64,000 nucleotides of DNA from Bacillus sp. J37 (GCF_000518865.1 NZ_JAEK01000001.1:124001-188000); one strand, 5' to 3'; positions 19,778 to 30,379 are shown, numbered from the stretch's first letter. Made by a program: numbers and translations. The notes: generated by a model not told the origin, from the letters alone.

Positions 19778-21604
19778 ATGGGAAATCGAATTCCCGAGGA
19801 ATTAATCGAAAAAATACAAAGAACTTCTGACATTGTTGATGTAATAAGTGAATATGTTCAATTGAAGAAACAAGGACGCAACTACTTTGGACTTTGTCCG
19901 TTTCATGGCGAGAAATCCCCTTCGTTCTCAGTTTCAGCAGACAAACAGATTTTTCATTGCTTTGGCTGTGGTGCTGGTGGGAATGTTTTTTCATTTCTTA
20001 TACAGCACGAAGGATATTCATTTATCGAAGCGGCACAACATCTCGCTGACAAAGCTAATATTGAATTACCAAGCTTACCTTCACTTGAGCAGGGTCCAGG
20101 ATCCACTATTTCAAAAGACTCAGAGAAAATGATCGAAGCTCATGAGCTGTTAAAAAAATTCTATCATCATTTACTTGTAAACACAAAGGAAGGTCAGCAC
20201 GCACTAGACTACCTTTTAAGCAGGGGATTTACTAAAGACATTATTGATACGTTTGAGATTGGATATTCCTTAGATTCCTGGGACTTTGTGAAAAAGTTTT
20301 TAGAAAAGCGGGGATTTACATTATCCTTAATGGAGGAAGCAGGATTATTAGTTAAAAAAAGCAACTCAAACGAAGAATTTTTTGATCGGTTCAGGAATCG
20401 AATTATGTTTCCGATCATGGACCACCATGGGAATACGATTGCATTTTCGGGACGTGTACTTGGAGACGAGAAGCCTAAATATCTTAATAGTCCTGAAACA
20501 AAAATATTTAATAAAAGTAAATTACTCTATAATTTCCATCGTGCTAGAGTACATATTCGAAAGAATCAGCAGGTTGTATTGTTTGAAGGTTTTGCTGATG
20601 TTATTTCTTCAACCAGGGCAGGCGTTGAGCAGGCAATTGCAACAATGGGAACTTCTATTACCGAGGAACAGGCAAAGATCATTCGAAGAAATGTTTCAGA
20701 GGTGGTTATCTGTTATGATTCTGACTCAGCCGGAATTGAGGCTACAAATAGAGCTGCAAAGATCCTTAAAGATGCAGGTTGTAAGCTAAAGGTTGCGATG
20801 ATCCCCGATGGATTAGACCCTGATGACTACATTAATAAGTTTGGATCCGAAAAATTCAAGCTTGATGTAATAGGGGCCAGTGTGCCGGTCATGACATTTA
20901 AAATGTCTTATTACAGGAGAGGCAAAAATCTTCAAAATGAAGGTGAAAGGCTTCAGTATATTGAAAATGTCATTAGTGAATTAGCACAATTGGACAATGC
21001 AGTTGAAAAAGAGATCTATTTAAAACAACTTTCATCGGAATTTGACTTATCGATGGAGGTTTTAAAGCAGCAGATTTTACAAAAAGAACAACAGAAGAAC
21101 AGGCAAAGAACTCCGCAGCAGCAAAAGATCACTACCCAGGAACAGCCAAAAAGAAAGCCGATTCAATCCAAGCGGTTATTACCTGCATTTCATACCGCTG
21201 AGAGAATGTTAATCGGTCACATGTTAAGAAGCAAAGATATGGCAGAAAAGGTTTTGGAACGACTTGGACTTCAATTTAATATCGAAGAACATAAAGCAAT
21301 TGTTACTTATTTATACGCTTTTTATGAAGAAGGAAATGAAGAAAATGTTAGTTCATTTTTATCGAAGTTGCCGAGTCCTGAATTACAACATATTGTATCC
21401 AACATTGCGATGATTACCCTGAATTCTGAGGTGAGTGAACAAGAACTTTCAGATTATATAAAACAGGTGTTGAATCATCAAAAAATGTTAATGATAAAAG
21501 AAAAAGAAGTAGAAAAAATTGAGGCTGAAAGAAATAAGCAATACAAAGAAGCAGCCCAAATTGCAATGGAAATTATTCAACTAAAACAAGCTCTAAAATC
21601 ATGA
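19778..21604 (+). CDS. dnaG: DNA primase
   Basis: A 608-residue primase that makes RNA primers at the replication fork. It has an N-terminal CHC2 zinc finger (C40, H43, C61, C64), a central TOPRIM catalytic core (about 260-345, with EGFADVIS and YDSDSAG) and a C-terminal helical domain (about 460-608) that contacts the DnaB-type helicase. A glutamine-rich linker (about 440-465) is visible. It forms the macromolecular synthesis operon with sigA. The ribosome binding site is weak (GGGGTTGT). Confidence 0.97.
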   Translation: MGNRIPEELIEKIQRTSDIVDVISEYVQLKKQGRNYFGLCPFHGEKSPSFSVSADKQIFHCFGCGAGGNVFSFLIQHEGYSFIEAAQHLADKANIELPSLPSLEQGPGSTISKDSEKMIEAHELLKKFYHHLLVNTKEGQHALDYLLSRGFTKDIIDTFEIGYSLDSWDFVKKFLEKRGFTLSLMEEAGLLVKKSNSNEEFFDRFRNRIMFPIMDHHGNTIAFSGRVLGDEKPKYLNSPETKIFNKSKLLYNFHRARVHIRKNQQVVLFEGFADVISSTRAGVEQAIATMGTSITEEQAKIIRRNVSEVVICYDSDSAGIEATNRAAKILKDAGCKLKVAMIPDGLDPDDYINKFGSEKFKLDVIGASVPVMTFKMSYYRRGKNLQNEGERLQYIENVISELAQLDNAVEKEIYLKQLSSEFDLSMEVLKQQILQKEQQKNRQRTPQQQKITTQEQPKRKPIQSKRLLPAFHTAERMLIGHMLRSKDMAEKVLERLGLQFNIEEHKAIVTYLYAFYEEGNEENVSSFLSKLPSPELQHIVSNIAMITLNSEVSEQELSDYIKQVLNHQKMLMIKEKEVEKIEAERNKQYKEAAQIAMEIIQLKQALKS

Positions 21605-21740
21605 TAAGTAAGCTAATAGTAGACGATTATTTTGTAGCATAAGATTGTGTAAAAAGGGCACATCAAAATATGTAACGTACTTGCTAGACAGTAATCCGAT
21701 AGCTTATCTTACAATGGTAAGTTTGGAAGGAGGGGATCCT

Positions 21741-22859
21741 ATGGCTGATAAACAAACCCATGAAACTGAAGTAACCTTTGAACAGGTGAAGGAGCAGTTA
21801 ACAGAAATCGGGAAAAAACGAGGAGTCTTGACATATGAAGAAATAGCTGAACGTATGTCAAACTTTGAAATTGAATCAGACCAAATGGATGAGTATTATG
21901 AATTTCTTGGTGAACAAGGTGTAGAATTAATTGGTGAAGCTGGTGAGGCAGCGGAAGCGGATCCTAATATTCAAGATCTTGCGAAAGAAGAAGAATTTGA
22001 TTTGAATGATCTGAGTGTACCTCCAGGAGTTAAAATTAATGACCCTGTTAGAATGTACTTAAAAGAAATTGGTCGTGTTGATCTATTATCAGCTAATGAA
22101 GAAATTAAATTAGCTCAACGTATAGAAGAAGGCGATGAAGAAGCCAAACGACGACTTGCAGAAGCCAATCTTCGACTGGTGGTTAGTATTGCTAAACGCT
22201 ATGTTGGTCGCGGAATGCTGTTCCTTGATTTAATTCAGGAAGGCAATATGGGACTAATGAAAGCTGTTGAGAAATTTGATTATGAAAAGGGCTATAAATT
22301 TAGTACGTATGCTACATGGTGGATTCGTCAAGCAATTACACGTGCTATTGCTGACCAAGCTCGAACAATCCGTATTCCTGTTCATATGGTTGAAACCATT
22401 AATAAACTGATTAGAGTTCAGCGCCAATTACTACAGGATCTAGGAAGAGAACCTACTCCCGAGGAAATTGGAGAAGACATGGAGCTCACACCTGATAAGG
22501 TGAGAGAAATTCTTAAAATTGCACAAGAGCCTGTTTCCTTGGAAACTCCTATTGGTGAGGAAGATGACTCTCATTTGGGTGATTTTATTGAAGATCAGGA
22601 TGCAACTTCTCCTTCTGAACATGCTGCGTATGAACTATTAAAAGAACAGCTTGAGGATGTACTTGATACATTAACTGATCGTGAAGAAAACGTATTACGT
22701 TTACGGTTTGGCCTTGATGATGGACGAACAAGAACACTTGAAGAAGTAGGTAAGGTGTTTGGAGTTACGCGTGAACGAATTCGACAAATCGAAGCTAAAG
22801 CACTCCGTAAATTGCGTCATCCAAGCCGTAGTAAACGTCTTAAAGATTTCTTAGAGTAA
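21741..22859 (+). CDS. sigA: RNA polymerase primary sigma factor SigA
   Basis: The 372-residue housekeeping sigma factor. Region 1.1 is at the acidic N-terminus, region 2 contains the -10 recognition and melting segment ([18 protein letters not shown]), and region 4.2 contains the -35 helix-turn-helix ([18 protein letters not shown]). The start is placed at MADKQTHE behind GGAAGGAGGGG; a longer in-frame reading 96 bases upstream lacks a binding site. It is followed by a good terminator. Confidence 0.98.
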   Translation: MADKQTHETEVTFEQVKEQLTEIGKKRGVLTYEEIAERMSNFEIESDQMDEYYEFLGEQGVELIGEAGEAAEADPNIQDLAKEEEFDLNDLSVPPGVKINDPVRMYLKEIGRVDLLSANEEIKLAQRIEEGDEEAKRRLAEANLRLVVSIAKRYVGRGMLFLDLIQEGNMGLMKAVEKFDYEKGYKFSTYATWWIRQAITRAIADQARTIRIPVHMVETINKLIRVQRQLLQDLGREPTPEEIGEDMELTPDKVREILKIAQEPVSLETPIGEEDDSHLGDFIEDQDATSPSEHAAYELLKEQLEDVLDTLTDREENVLRLRFGLDDGRTRTLEEVGKVFGVTRERIRQIEAKALRKLRHPSRSKRLKDFLE

Positions 22860-22866
22860 GATATAG

Positions 22867-22888
22867 GGCGGACGAATGTCCGTCTTTT
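22867..22888 (+). terminator. Terminator of dnaG-sigA
   Basis: GGCGGAC and GTCCGTC pair with one G-U pair around a GAAT loop, followed by TTTT. Confidence 0.75.
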
Positions 22889-22984
22889 CTTCATAAAAAC
22901 AGTTTATATAAGGAAATCATAACATAGCATATTTATGCTTTTTTTGCTTTTATACAATTAGAAACAATATTTAAGGATGCTTTT

Positions 22985-23530
22985 ATGGACAAAGAAAAAA
23001 AGGAAATAATTATTAAAGAGATTCATTACTGGAAAGAAAATAAACTACTTCCAGATACATACTGTGATTTTTTACTAGCACTTTATACGGAAGGAAATCA
23101 TTATGAAGAAACAACTGCTTTCTCTGCTAATACTGCTAATAGTAAAACAGGTACGCATTTAATTTGGACTAGTGCAGTTTTTGTGTTACTTCTATTCAGT
23201 GCTCTTGTCACCTATTTTACTGAATTGTCTTTTGTTTTGCAAACAGTTACATCAGGTTTTTTACTTTTAGCTTCAATTCTTGTTACCGCTTTCCTTTTGG
23301 TTAGAAAAGGTAAGTTTCAAATGCCTTTAGTAATAACATTTATTCAGCTGTTAATGACCTCTCTTTCATTTGTTGAATTTGCAACAGATGGAAATTCTTT
23401 CTGGATTGCAACGACGGTTGTAACAAACTGTTTGCTTTGGATGATAATAGGGGGCTTATTTCGGATTTACTATTTACTAATTAGTGGAATAATGGCAAGT
23501 CTAATATTTGTGATAACACTCTTCATTTAG
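22985..23530 (+). CDS. Hypothetical membrane protein downstream of sigA
   Basis: A 181-residue protein I do not recognise by name. The N-terminal 55 residues are hydrophilic (HYWKENKLLPDTYCDFLLAL, reminiscent of the short cytosolic start of DUF2157-like proteins). About five membrane helices follow (near 59-78, 82-102, 110-126, 137-155 and 158-180). AAGGATG lies a few bases before the ATG. It is flanked by the sigA terminator and a long gap before cccA, so it is probably a single-gene transcript. Confidence 0.65.
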   Translation: MDKEKKEIIIKEIHYWKENKLLPDTYCDFLLALYTEGNHYEETTAFSANTANSKTGTHLIWTSAVFVLLLFSALVTYFTELSFVLQTVTSGFLLLASILVTAFLLVRKGKFQMPLVITFIQLLMTSLSFVEFATDGNSFWIATTVVTNCLLWMIIGGLFRIYYLLISGIMASLIFVITLFI

Positions 23531-23743
23531 TCTCTAGGAAATGTCAACAGGTTGTTAGCATAATCCGAAACTCTTGTCTGATTTTTGTCTAAAGTGTGAA
23601 AAACATGGAGATGTTAAAAGATAGGTCTTTTCCTTAGTGGAAAATTACAGTAAAATAGAGGTTGTTTAAAAACATTTGTACTTATGTTGATTATCCAGCA
23701 GTAACGGGCAGCAGAGTAAAACATATAAGCAGAAAATAAAAGT
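23531..23743. other. Noncoding gap before cccA, upstream half
   Basis: I see no gene here. The stretch holds AGTAAAATAG near 23650, a possible -10-like element without a convincing -35. The remainder, up to cccA, contains the inverted repeat listed separately. Confidence 0.4.
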
Positions 23744-23787
23744 TAGAATTATCGAGTGAAGCTGCTCGAATTTTTACGATAATTCTA
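23744..23787. repeat. 11-bp perfect inverted repeat upstream of cccA
   Basis: TAGAATTATCG and CGATAATTCTA flank 22 bases that themselves contain CGAG/CTCG. There is no T run. It lies about 75 bases before the cccA start, so it may be an operator or a leader hairpin. Confidence 0.65.
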
Positions 23788-23860
23788 CTATACATTAGTA
23801 GGTTAGATATGGAGCCTATTAATGGAAAGGTTTACTATTTACATAAGGGAGGTTTACATG

Positions 23861-24223
23861 ATGAATCGCAATCCACTTATTCCATTTTTATTAATAGCTG
23901 TTCTAGGAATCGGCCTTATGTTCCTTTTATCATTTAAAGGTATCGGCGATCATGAAGAACTAGCTAGCGGCGGAGAAGAAGAGCCGAGCACTGAAGATGT
24001 TGCAAACGCTACCCCGGAAGAGATTTACCAACAAAACTGTATTTCCTGTCATGGTGAAAACTATGAGGGTGGTGCAGGTCCTGCTCTTGTAGGTGTTGGT
24101 GATAAAATTGGCGTAGATGAAATTAAGACAACAATTCAGCAAGGTAAAGGAATCATGCCGGCTGGTCTTGTACCAGACGAAAAGCTTGATGAAATGGCGG
24201 AATGGGTATCACAAATTAAATAA
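23861..24223 (+). CDS. cccA: Cytochrome c550
   Basis: A 120-residue membrane-anchored c-type cytochrome that carries electrons in the respiratory chain. One N-terminal membrane helix (about 6-26) precedes an acidic linker and a cytochrome c domain with the haem motif CISCH (C60, C63, H64) and a probable axial methionine M99. AAGGGAGG supports this start; another ATG one codon upstream is also possible. It matches B. subtilis CccA closely in length and layout. Confidence 0.95.
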   Translation: MNRNPLIPFLLIAVLGIGLMFLLSFKGIGDHEELASGGEEEPSTEDVANATPEEIYQQNCISCHGENYEGGAGPALVGVGDKIGVDEIKTTIQQGKGIMPAGLVPDEKLDEMAEWVSQIK

Positions 24224-24230
24224 TTAAAAG

Positions 24231-24261
24231 AAGTCCTTTGCATCTGTGAAGGACTTTTTTT
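24231..24261 (+). terminator. Terminator of cccA
   Basis: AAGTCCTT and AAGGACTT pair around a 10-base loop, followed by a T run. Confidence 0.85.
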
Positions 24262-24320
24262 ATACTTGATGAATAGGTTACTTCACTCTTAAGTGTAAAT
24301 AAATGAATTGTGGTGAAATG

Positions 24321-25031
24321 ATGAATGAATTGAAATTATCCAAAAGACTTGAAACAGTTGCTAACTATATTCCTGAAGGAGCTGTGTTTGCAGATATAGG
24401 CTCAGACCATGCTTACTTACCATGTTATTCTGTCTTACAAGGAAAAGCTAGTGGGGCAATTGCTGGCGAGATTACTGATGGTCCATACGAGTCAGCTGAC
24501 AGCCAAGTGAGAAAATGTGGACTATCTGATGTTATATCTGTCCGAAAAGGAGACGGATTATCTGTACTTCGTAAGGAAGATGAAGTTGATTGTATAACAA
24601 TCGCTGGGATGGGTGGAACGCTCATTAGTAAAATTTTAGAAGAAGGATCCAGTAAGTTATCAAAGGTCACTCGTTTAATTTTACAGCCTAATATTCATGC
24701 TATTTCGATTCGCCAATGGTTAGCAGAAAACGGATGGGAATTAATAACGGAAGAAATTATGGAAGAGGACCATAAAATATACGAGGTTCTTGTTGCCGAA
24801 AAAGGAGATCCAAAGAGACCTTATCAGACATACTCTTATGAGGCGAATTTACTTCTGGGTCCTTTTTTAGCCCAAAAACAATCGGACATTTTCTTGAAAA
24901 AATGGACTGGAGAATTAAAGCACTTAAAGTCCATAATCCAACAATTAAATCAAGCCGGTTATACATATGAAAATAATGAAAAGTACCAAGAATTGAGTAA
25001 GCAAGTAAAGCTGATTGAGGAGGTATTGTAA
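24321..25031 (+). CDS. trmK: tRNA (adenine(22)-N1)-methyltransferase TrmK
   Basis: A 236-residue SAM-dependent methyltransferase making m1A22 in tRNA. An N-terminal Rossmann domain has FADIGSDHAYLP (motif I) and ITIAGMGG; a C-terminal coiled-coil-like helical tail follows. The start MNELKLSKRL matches the B. subtilis YqfN N-terminus; ATG codons one codon and six codons upstream are alternatives. GGTGA lies just upstream. yqfO starts 3 bases after its stop codon, which is the usual trmK-yqfO pairing. Confidence 0.93.
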   Translation: MNELKLSKRLETVANYIPEGAVFADIGSDHAYLPCYSVLQGKASGAIAGEITDGPYESADSQVRKCGLSDVISVRKGDGLSVLRKEDEVDCITIAGMGGTLISKILEEGSSKLSKVTRLILQPNIHAISIRQWLAENGWELITEEIMEEDHKIYEVLVAEKGDPKRPYQTYSYEANLLLGPFLAQKQSDIFLKKWTGELKHLKSIIQQLNQAGYTYENNEKYQELSKQVKLIEEVL

Positions 25032-25033
25032 GA

Positions 25034-26155
25034 TTGATGAAAATTCCAAACGGCTATGAAGTCATTCAATTATTTGAACAATATTCACCAAAGTCTCTTG
25101 CTGTTGAAGGTGATAAAATTGGGCTCCAAATTGGAACCCTTAATAAGAAAATTAAACATGTTATGGTTACACTAGATGTGGTGGAGTCAGTTGTCGATGA
25201 AGCGATAGCTAAAAAAGTAGACTTACTCATTGCACACCATCCTCCTATTTTTAGACCCATTAAAAATATGACAACAGATACTGCATACGGAAAGATGATT
25301 GAGAATTGTATTAAACATGATATTGCGGTATACGCTGCACACACTAATCTGGATGTTGCGAATGGAGGTGTCAATGATTTATTAGCCGAATCCTTGCAAT
25401 TGAAGGATGTGGAAGTGTTTATTCCTACATATGAAGACCAGCTAAAGAAACTTGTTGTGTATATTCCATCATCACATGAAAGAGAGCTGCGAAATGCACT
25501 GGGAAAAGCAGGTGCGGGGCATATTGGAGAATATAGCCATTGTTCATTCGCAACTGAAGGAGAAGGGAGCTTTTTACCTCTTGATAAAGCTAATCCTTTT
25601 ATTGGAGAAAGAGGAAAAGTGGAATATGTTGATGAATCAAGAGTTGAAACGATTTTCCCTGCTTCTATACAAAAGAAAGTTATTCAAGCTATGTTAAAAA
25701 CTCATCCTTATGAAGAAGTGGCATATGATATATACCCATTAGAACAAAAAGGACCAATAATGGGGTTAGGGCGCATAGGCTCTGTGGAAAATGAATTAAG
25801 CCTTGAAGAATTTGCTTTGCATGTGAAAAATAGCCTTGGAGTTGAACGTGTAAGAATGGTAGGTAACCCTTCCAGCAAGGTGAAAAAAGTGGCTTTATTA
25901 GGCGGCGATGGAAACAAATATATCCAACAGGCAAAAATAAAGGGTGCAGATGTATATGTAACAGGTGACCTATATTTTCATGTTGCACAAGATGCGCTGA
26001 TGTTAAATCTGAATGTGATTGATCCTGGACATCATGTCGAAAAGGTCATGATTGAAGGAGTAGCTAAAAAATTAGGGGAACTTTGTGAAGAACATCATTT
26101 TGAAGTAAATGTGTTTGGCTCACGGGTAGATACGAATCCTTTTAAATTTATATAA
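25034..26155 (+). CDS. yqfO: Nif3-like dinuclear metal center protein YqfO
   Basis: A 373-residue NIF3/DUF34 family protein. The Nif3 core is split by an inserted PII/CutA-like domain (about 130-230), typical of Bacillus YqfO. Metal-binding histidines include the AHHPPIF motif and HTNLD, with a further site near the C-terminus (DPGHHVEK). A TTG start with GAGGAGG 10 bases upstream is chosen; an ATG one codon later is nearly as good. The biochemical role is unknown; proposals include metal-dependent hydrolase or metallochaperone. Confidence 0.9.
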   Translation: MMKIPNGYEVIQLFEQYSPKSLAVEGDKIGLQIGTLNKKIKHVMVTLDVVESVVDEAIAKKVDLLIAHHPPIFRPIKNMTTDTAYGKMIENCIKHDIAVYAAHTNLDVANGGVNDLLAESLQLKDVEVFIPTYEDQLKKLVVYIPSSHERELRNALGKAGAGHIGEYSHCSFATEGEGSFLPLDKANPFIGERGKVEYVDESRVETIFPASIQKKVIQAMLKTHPYEEVAYDIYPLEQKGPIMGLGRIGSVENELSLEEFALHVKNSLGVERVRMVGNPSSKVKKVALLGGDGNKYIQQAKIKGADVYVTGDLYFHVAQDALMLNLNVIDPGHHVEKVMIEGVAKKLGELCEEHHFEVNVFGSRVDTNPFKFI

Positions 26156-26164
26156 AATTGCATT

Positions 26165-26198
26165 AAAAAAGCGTCTGACTGAGTTCAGACGCTTTTTG
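26165..26198. terminator. Bidirectional terminator between yqfO and ispH
   Basis: AAAAAGCGTCTGA and TCAGACGCTTTTT form a 13-bp stem serving the two convergent genes. Confidence 0.88.
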
Positions 26199-26199
26199 G

Positions 26200-27144
26200 T
26201 CAATTTTTTACTTTTACTTTTGGTAATATTTTTGACAGTGGTACTTTATCATCTACATTCCAAGTAGATTCATCTTGCGGATTGTATTGCTCCAGGAATT
26301 GAATGACTTTTTTTGTAATTGGTGTCGGTGTAGATGCTCCTGCTGTAACAGCAACAGTTTGAACATCCTTAAGCCATTCAAGCTTAAGCTCACTTAAATC
26401 TGAGATACGATATGCCTTTGTACCGGCAATTTCTTCAGATACCTGTGCTAATCGATTTGAGTTATTACTTTTAGGATCTCCGACTACTATTGTTAAGTCA
26501 GCATCTTTAGCTTGATCAGCAACAGCTTCTTGGCGGACTTGAGTGGCCATGCAGATTTCACGGTGAACTTCTACATGAGGGAATTTTTCCTTCACTGTTT
26601 CCATAATATCAGCAACATCCCACTGACTCATTGTAGTTTGATTTGTAACAATGACTTTCTCGTTTTGAATGTTTAACTTTACGACATCCTCTGATGATTC
26701 CACAAGATGTACGATCTGTGGAGCAACACCTACTGCACCTTCTGGTTCCGGATGCCCTTTTTTACCGATATAAATTACATCGTATCCTTGAGCTTCCTTT
26801 TCGCGGATAAGGTCATGTGTTTTTGTTACATCTGGACATGTTGCATCTAGTGTAACAAGCCCTTTCTCTTTTGCGATTCGTCTAACCTCAGGAGAAACAC
26901 CATGAGCTGTAAACACAACTGTTCCTTGATCTACTTTCTCCAGTATGTCTAATCTGTTTTTTCCATCAAGTGTAATAATTCCATCTTCCTCAAATGCATC
27001 TGTTACATGTTTATTATGAACAATCATTCCTAAAATGTAGATGGGTCTTGGTAATGATTTATCTAAAGCAGCGTTCTTTGCAATAACCATGGCATCAACA
27101 ACACCATAGCAATATCCACGTGGTGCGATTTTAATTATGTTCAT
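26200..27144 (-). CDS. ispH: 4-hydroxy-3-methylbut-2-enyl diphosphate reductase
   Basis: A 314-residue [4Fe-4S] enzyme and the last step of the MEP isoprenoid pathway, making IPP and DMAPP. The three cluster cysteines are C12 (GYCYGV), C103 ([10 protein letters not shown]) and C198 (REICMATQ). The family histidines are at H43 and H81, and a conserved glutamate is near [16 protein letters not shown] precedes the ATG on the minus strand. It is convergent with yqfO. ispG, the preceding enzyme of the pathway, lies about 8 kb away in the same orientation. Confidence 0.97.
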   Translation of the reverse strand: MNIIKIAPRGYCYGVVDAMVIAKNAALDKSLPRPIYILGMIVHNKHVTDAFEEDGIITLDGKNRLDILEKVDQGTVVFTAHGVSPEVRRIAKEKGLVTLDATCPDVTKTHDLIREKEAQGYDVIYIGKKGHPEPEGAVGVAPQIVHLVESSEDVVKLNIQNEKVIVTNQTTMSQWDVADIMETVKEKFPHVEVHREICMATQVRQEAVADQAKDADLTIVVGDPKSNNSNRLAQVSEEIAGTKAYRISDLSELKLEWLKDVQTVAVTAGASTPTPITKKVIQFLEQYNPQDESTWNVDDKVPLSKILPKVKVKN

Positions 27145-27211
27145 TAAACTGCCTCCCTAAGAGATCAAATAGGAGCAGGAGCAAAGTAATAGTCATGTCC
27201 TGTTTCCACTC

Positions 27212-27237
27212 AAAAAAGCCGTATATACGGCCTTTTT
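27212..27237 (-). terminator. Terminator downstream of yqfQ
   Basis: The 14-base palindrome GCCGTATATACGGC is flanked by an A run and a T run. It lies after the yqfQ stop on the minus strand and before ispH. Confidence 0.8.
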
Positions 27238-27293
27238 CACTAACAATCTCTTAATATTATAACGAAGAATAGGGAATATTACAAAGAAGAATA

Positions 27294-27941
27294 TTAGATA
27301 TACATTTTAGGTTGTGAACTTCTTGGTGAAGGCTTTCGTTCTTTATTAATGGTAGTAGGTGCTTCTTTTTCCTGTTTTTCTTCCGTAACGATTGGCTGAG
27401 TAGCCTTTCGCTTCTTAGATGTTTGTGTATTGGTTTGTTGGTTTAATTCTTCATCTTTTCCGGTAGAAGAGGATTCCGATTCCGCTGAGGTTGTGTCAGA
27501 ATCATCACTACTATTTAGTTCTCGGTATATTTTTATCATGGCAGGCAAATTTTTGACAAGTGGTCCATATTGCTGGACCATAGGTGTTACTTGTTGTGCC
27601 ATTCCGAGAACCCGTTGAACGTTTCCTAGCATTCCTGAAATATTTGATGGATTCATCAGGCCTTGAAGTCCTCCGGTAGCCCTAGTTGCATTAGAGACTG
27701 CATTAGCCCCTCCAATAAAGCCTTGAGGGTTACCTGCAGCAGCACCCTGTGATCCTGGCAGAAAACGGGATATTAATCCTTTTAATCCACCGCCACCTGT
27801 TCCTCTTGGCGTCATCGAACCAAACTGCGGGCCTCTTCCCATACCGGGTCCGGGCATTCCTTGTCGTCCCATTGGGATTTGACCTTGTGGAGGGAAGTAT
27901 CCTCTAGTGTTCATGGGAGGCATTGGTCTTTGTTGAAACAT
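27294..27941 (-). CDS. yqfQ: YqfQ (VrrA-like) family protein
   Basis: A 215-residue low-complexity protein. The N-terminal third is rich in glycine, proline, methionine and arginine (MPPMNTRGYFPPQGQIPMG), the middle is a conserved helical region (about 85-145, VQRVLGMAQQVTPMVQQYG) and the C-terminus is a charged Ser/Thr/Lys tail. This matches the YqfQ/VrrA family found between ispH and cshB in Bacillus; VrrA is the variable-repeat typing locus of B. anthracis. The start is fixed by AAAGGAGG. The function is unknown, possibly spore or envelope related. Confidence 0.85.
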   Translation of the reverse strand: MFQQRPMPPMNTRGYFPPQGQIPMGRQGMPGPGMGRGPQFGSMTPRGTGGGGLKGLISRFLPGSQGAAAGNPQGFIGGANAVSNATRATGGLQGLMNPSNISGMLGNVQRVLGMAQQVTPMVQQYGPLVKNLPAMIKIYRELNSSDDSDTTSAESESSSTGKDEELNQQTNTQTSKKRKATQPIVTEEKQEKEAPTTINKERKPSPRSSQPKMYI

Positions 27942-28147
27942 AGTTTTCCTCCTTTCCAATAATTGTTCCTCTATCCTAGACTATGCATAAAAGTGGCGTT
28001 TGGTTTCTGAGGTATTTCTGCAAAACAAATTGAATTTGAGTTTTTCTTTTATTAAGGTATAATCTAATGATGGACTGATAAAGTGATTCGAGGATAAATT
28101 CTATGATCGATTGAATATGAAAGCTTTATCAAAAAGGAGAGATACGG

Positions 28148-29464
28148 ATGGAACAAACAAAATTTGAGCGTTTTTCATTAAAACCTTTTATTATAGAAGC
28201 ATTGACAAAGGAATTAAACTTTTACGAGCCAACAGAAATTCAAGAAAGATTAATGCCTTCCATTCTAAAAGGGGAGAGTGCAATCGGACAATCTCAAACA
28301 GGTACAGGAAAAACTCATGCCTATTTATTGCCTTTATTAAATCAAATAGCAGCAGAGAAAAAAGAAGTACAAGTTGTCATCACTGCTCCTACCCGGGAAT
28401 TGGCCACTCAAATCTATCAGGAAGTAGGAAAAATCATTACTTATTCTCCTGATGAAATTTCGGCTAAGCTATATATCGGAGGAACGGATAAGCAACGAAC
28501 CATCGAAAAGTTAAAGACACAACCACATATTGTTGTAGGAACTCCCGGAAGAATTAATGATCTTGTAAAAGAGAATGCATTGATCATAAACAAAGTTCGT
28601 TCGTTTGTTGTAGATGAAGCGGATCTCATGCTTGATATGGGTTTCATCAAGGATGTGGATATGGTAGCCGGTCAAATGCCGGAAAACCTGCAAATACTAG
28701 TATTCTCTGCAACCATTCCAGAGAAATTAAAACCTTTTTTAAAGAAATATTTGGCAAATCCGCGATTTACACACGTTGCTCCTAAACAAGCAACTGCCGC
28801 AAAAATAGAACATATTCTTATACCTGCAAGACATCGTGATAAAATAAAGCTCGTTTATGATTTGTTAGTTGATTTTAATCCTTTTCTAGCAATTGTTTTT
28901 ACAAACACGAAAAAAAATGCTGATATTGTTGCAGATGCCCTAATAGAGAAGGGGCTGAAAGTGGGTAGAATACATGGTGATTTATCCCCTCGTGATCGTA
29001 AAAAGATGATGAAACAGATAAATGATTTAGAATATCAATACGTGGTAGCAACTGATTTGGCTGCGCGTGGTATTGATATTAAAGGAGTAAGTCATGTTAT
29101 TAATTACGAGATTCCAACAACAGAGTTGGATTTTTATATTCACCGCGTGGGTCGTACAGCCAGAGCAGGTAGTTCAGGGATTGCAGTAACCTTATTTGAA
29201 ACTTCTGACGATGATGCACTGAACAAACTGGAAAAACTAGGCATTGAGTTTGTGAATAAAGATTTTGTTGCTGGAGAGTGGAAGGATATAGATGACCGTA
29301 AACGTCGTCAAAACCGAAAAAGGGTAACTGATGAAGTTGATGCAATGGCAAAGAGTATTGTTCAAAAACCAAAGAAGGTAAAACCTGGTTATAAGAAGAA
29401 AATGAATCGTGAAATGGAACAAATTAAAAAGAGAAAAAGAAGATTAACAAAGAAACAAAAATAG
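28148..29464 (+). CDS. cshB: DEAD-box RNA helicase CshB
   Basis: A 438-residue ATP-dependent RNA helicase tied to cold adaptation and ribosome biogenesis. The Q-motif region is followed by Walker A (QTGTGKT, about 50-56), PTREL, VDEAD (about 154), SAT and the C-terminal helicase motifs ARGIDIKG and HRVGRTAR. The last 60 residues are a very basic tail ([12 protein letters not shown]), typical of this clade. AAGGAGAG precedes the start. nfo follows 11 bases after the stop. Confidence 0.95.
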   Translation: MEQTKFERFSLKPFIIEALTKELNFYEPTEIQERLMPSILKGESAIGQSQTGTGKTHAYLLPLLNQIAAEKKEVQVVITAPTRELATQIYQEVGKIITYSPDEISAKLYIGGTDKQRTIEKLKTQPHIVVGTPGRINDLVKENALIINKVRSFVVDEADLMLDMGFIKDVDMVAGQMPENLQILVFSATIPEKLKPFLKKYLANPRFTHVAPKQATAAKIEHILIPARHRDKIKLVYDLLVDFNPFLAIVFTNTKKNADIVADALIEKGLKVGRIHGDLSPRDRKKMMKQINDLEYQYVVATDLAARGIDIKGVSHVINYEIPTTELDFYIHRVGRTARAGSSGIAVTLFETSDDDALNKLEKLGIEFVNKDFVAGEWKDIDDRKRRQNRKRVTDEVDAMAKSIVQKPKKVKPGYKKKMNREMEQIKKRKRRLTKKQK

Positions 29465-29475
29465 GGGGAGTAAAA

Positions 29476-30369
29476 ATGTTGAAAATTGGATCACATGTTT
29501 CTATGAGTGGGAAGAAAATGTTACTAACTTCAAGTGAAGAAGCCGTTTCATATGGAGCGAACACATTTATGATCTACACAGGTGCTCCACAAAACACAAG
29601 AAGAAAAAAAATAGAAGACCTTAACATTGAAGCGGGACAAGCTCATATGAAAGAGAATGGTATAGAGGAAATTATCGTCCATGCTCCTTATATCATTAAT
29701 ATAGGAAACACGACAAATCCCGCAACATTTGAACTAGGTGTAAACTTTTTACGTTCAGAAATTGAACGAACAAAAGCGCTTGGAGCTAAACAAATTGTTC
29801 TGCACCCGGGTGCGCATGTAGGCGCAGGTGTGGACGAAGGAATACGAAAGATTATCGAAGGTTTAAATGAGGTTTTAGAACAAGATCAGGAAGTACAGAT
29901 TGCTTTAGAAACAATGGCTGGTAAAGGTTCTGAATGTGGAAGATCCTTTGATGAATTAGCGAAAATAATGGATGGTGTGACTCATAATCAGCACTTATCA
30001 GTTTGCTTTGATACATGCCACACACATGACGCAGGATATGATATTGTAAATGACTTTGATGGAGTACTAAAACAGTTTGATTCGATTATTGGATTGGACA
30101 GAATAAAAGTGCTGCATATTAATGATAGCAAAAATCCAATGGGTTCTAGTAAAGACCGACATGAAAATATCGGTTTTGGTCATATTGGCTTTGAAGCACT
30201 GAATCGAATCGTTCATCACGAAGCACTAATGAATGTTCCTAAGATTTTGGAAACTCCTTTTGTTGGTGAAGATAAGAAATATAAAAAGCCTCCTTATAAA
30301 TTTGAAATTAATATGTTCAGAGAAAAAATGTTTGATGAGGGACTTTTGGAAAAGATAGTAAATCAATAG
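29476..30369 (+). CDS. nfo: Endonuclease IV (AP endonuclease)
   Basis: A 297-residue zinc-dependent apurinic/apyrimidinic endonuclease of the AP2 TIM-barrel family, in base excision repair and important in spores. Zinc-ligand motifs are visible: [27 protein letters not shown] and HINDSK. It is co-transcribed with cshB as in B. subtilis (yqfR-yqfS). A clear terminator follows. Confidence 0.97.
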   Translation: MLKIGSHVSMSGKKMLLTSSEEAVSYGANTFMIYTGAPQNTRRKKIEDLNIEAGQAHMKENGIEEIIVHAPYIINIGNTTNPATFELGVNFLRSEIERTKALGAKQIVLHPGAHVGAGVDEGIRKIIEGLNEVLEQDQEVQIALETMAGKGSECGRSFDELAKIMDGVTHNQHLSVCFDTCHTHDAGYDIVNDFDGVLKQFDSIIGLDRIKVLHINDSKNPMGSSKDRHENIGFGHIGFEALNRIVHHEALMNVPKILETPFVGEDKKYKKPPYKFEINMFREKMFDEGLLEKIVNQ

Positions 30370-30379
30370 GGAAAGAGGA

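Noticed and set aside
20382-20789. 135-codon frame inside dnaG in another frame
   Set aside because: Lies wholly inside the TOPRIM-coding part of dnaG and has no independent signals.
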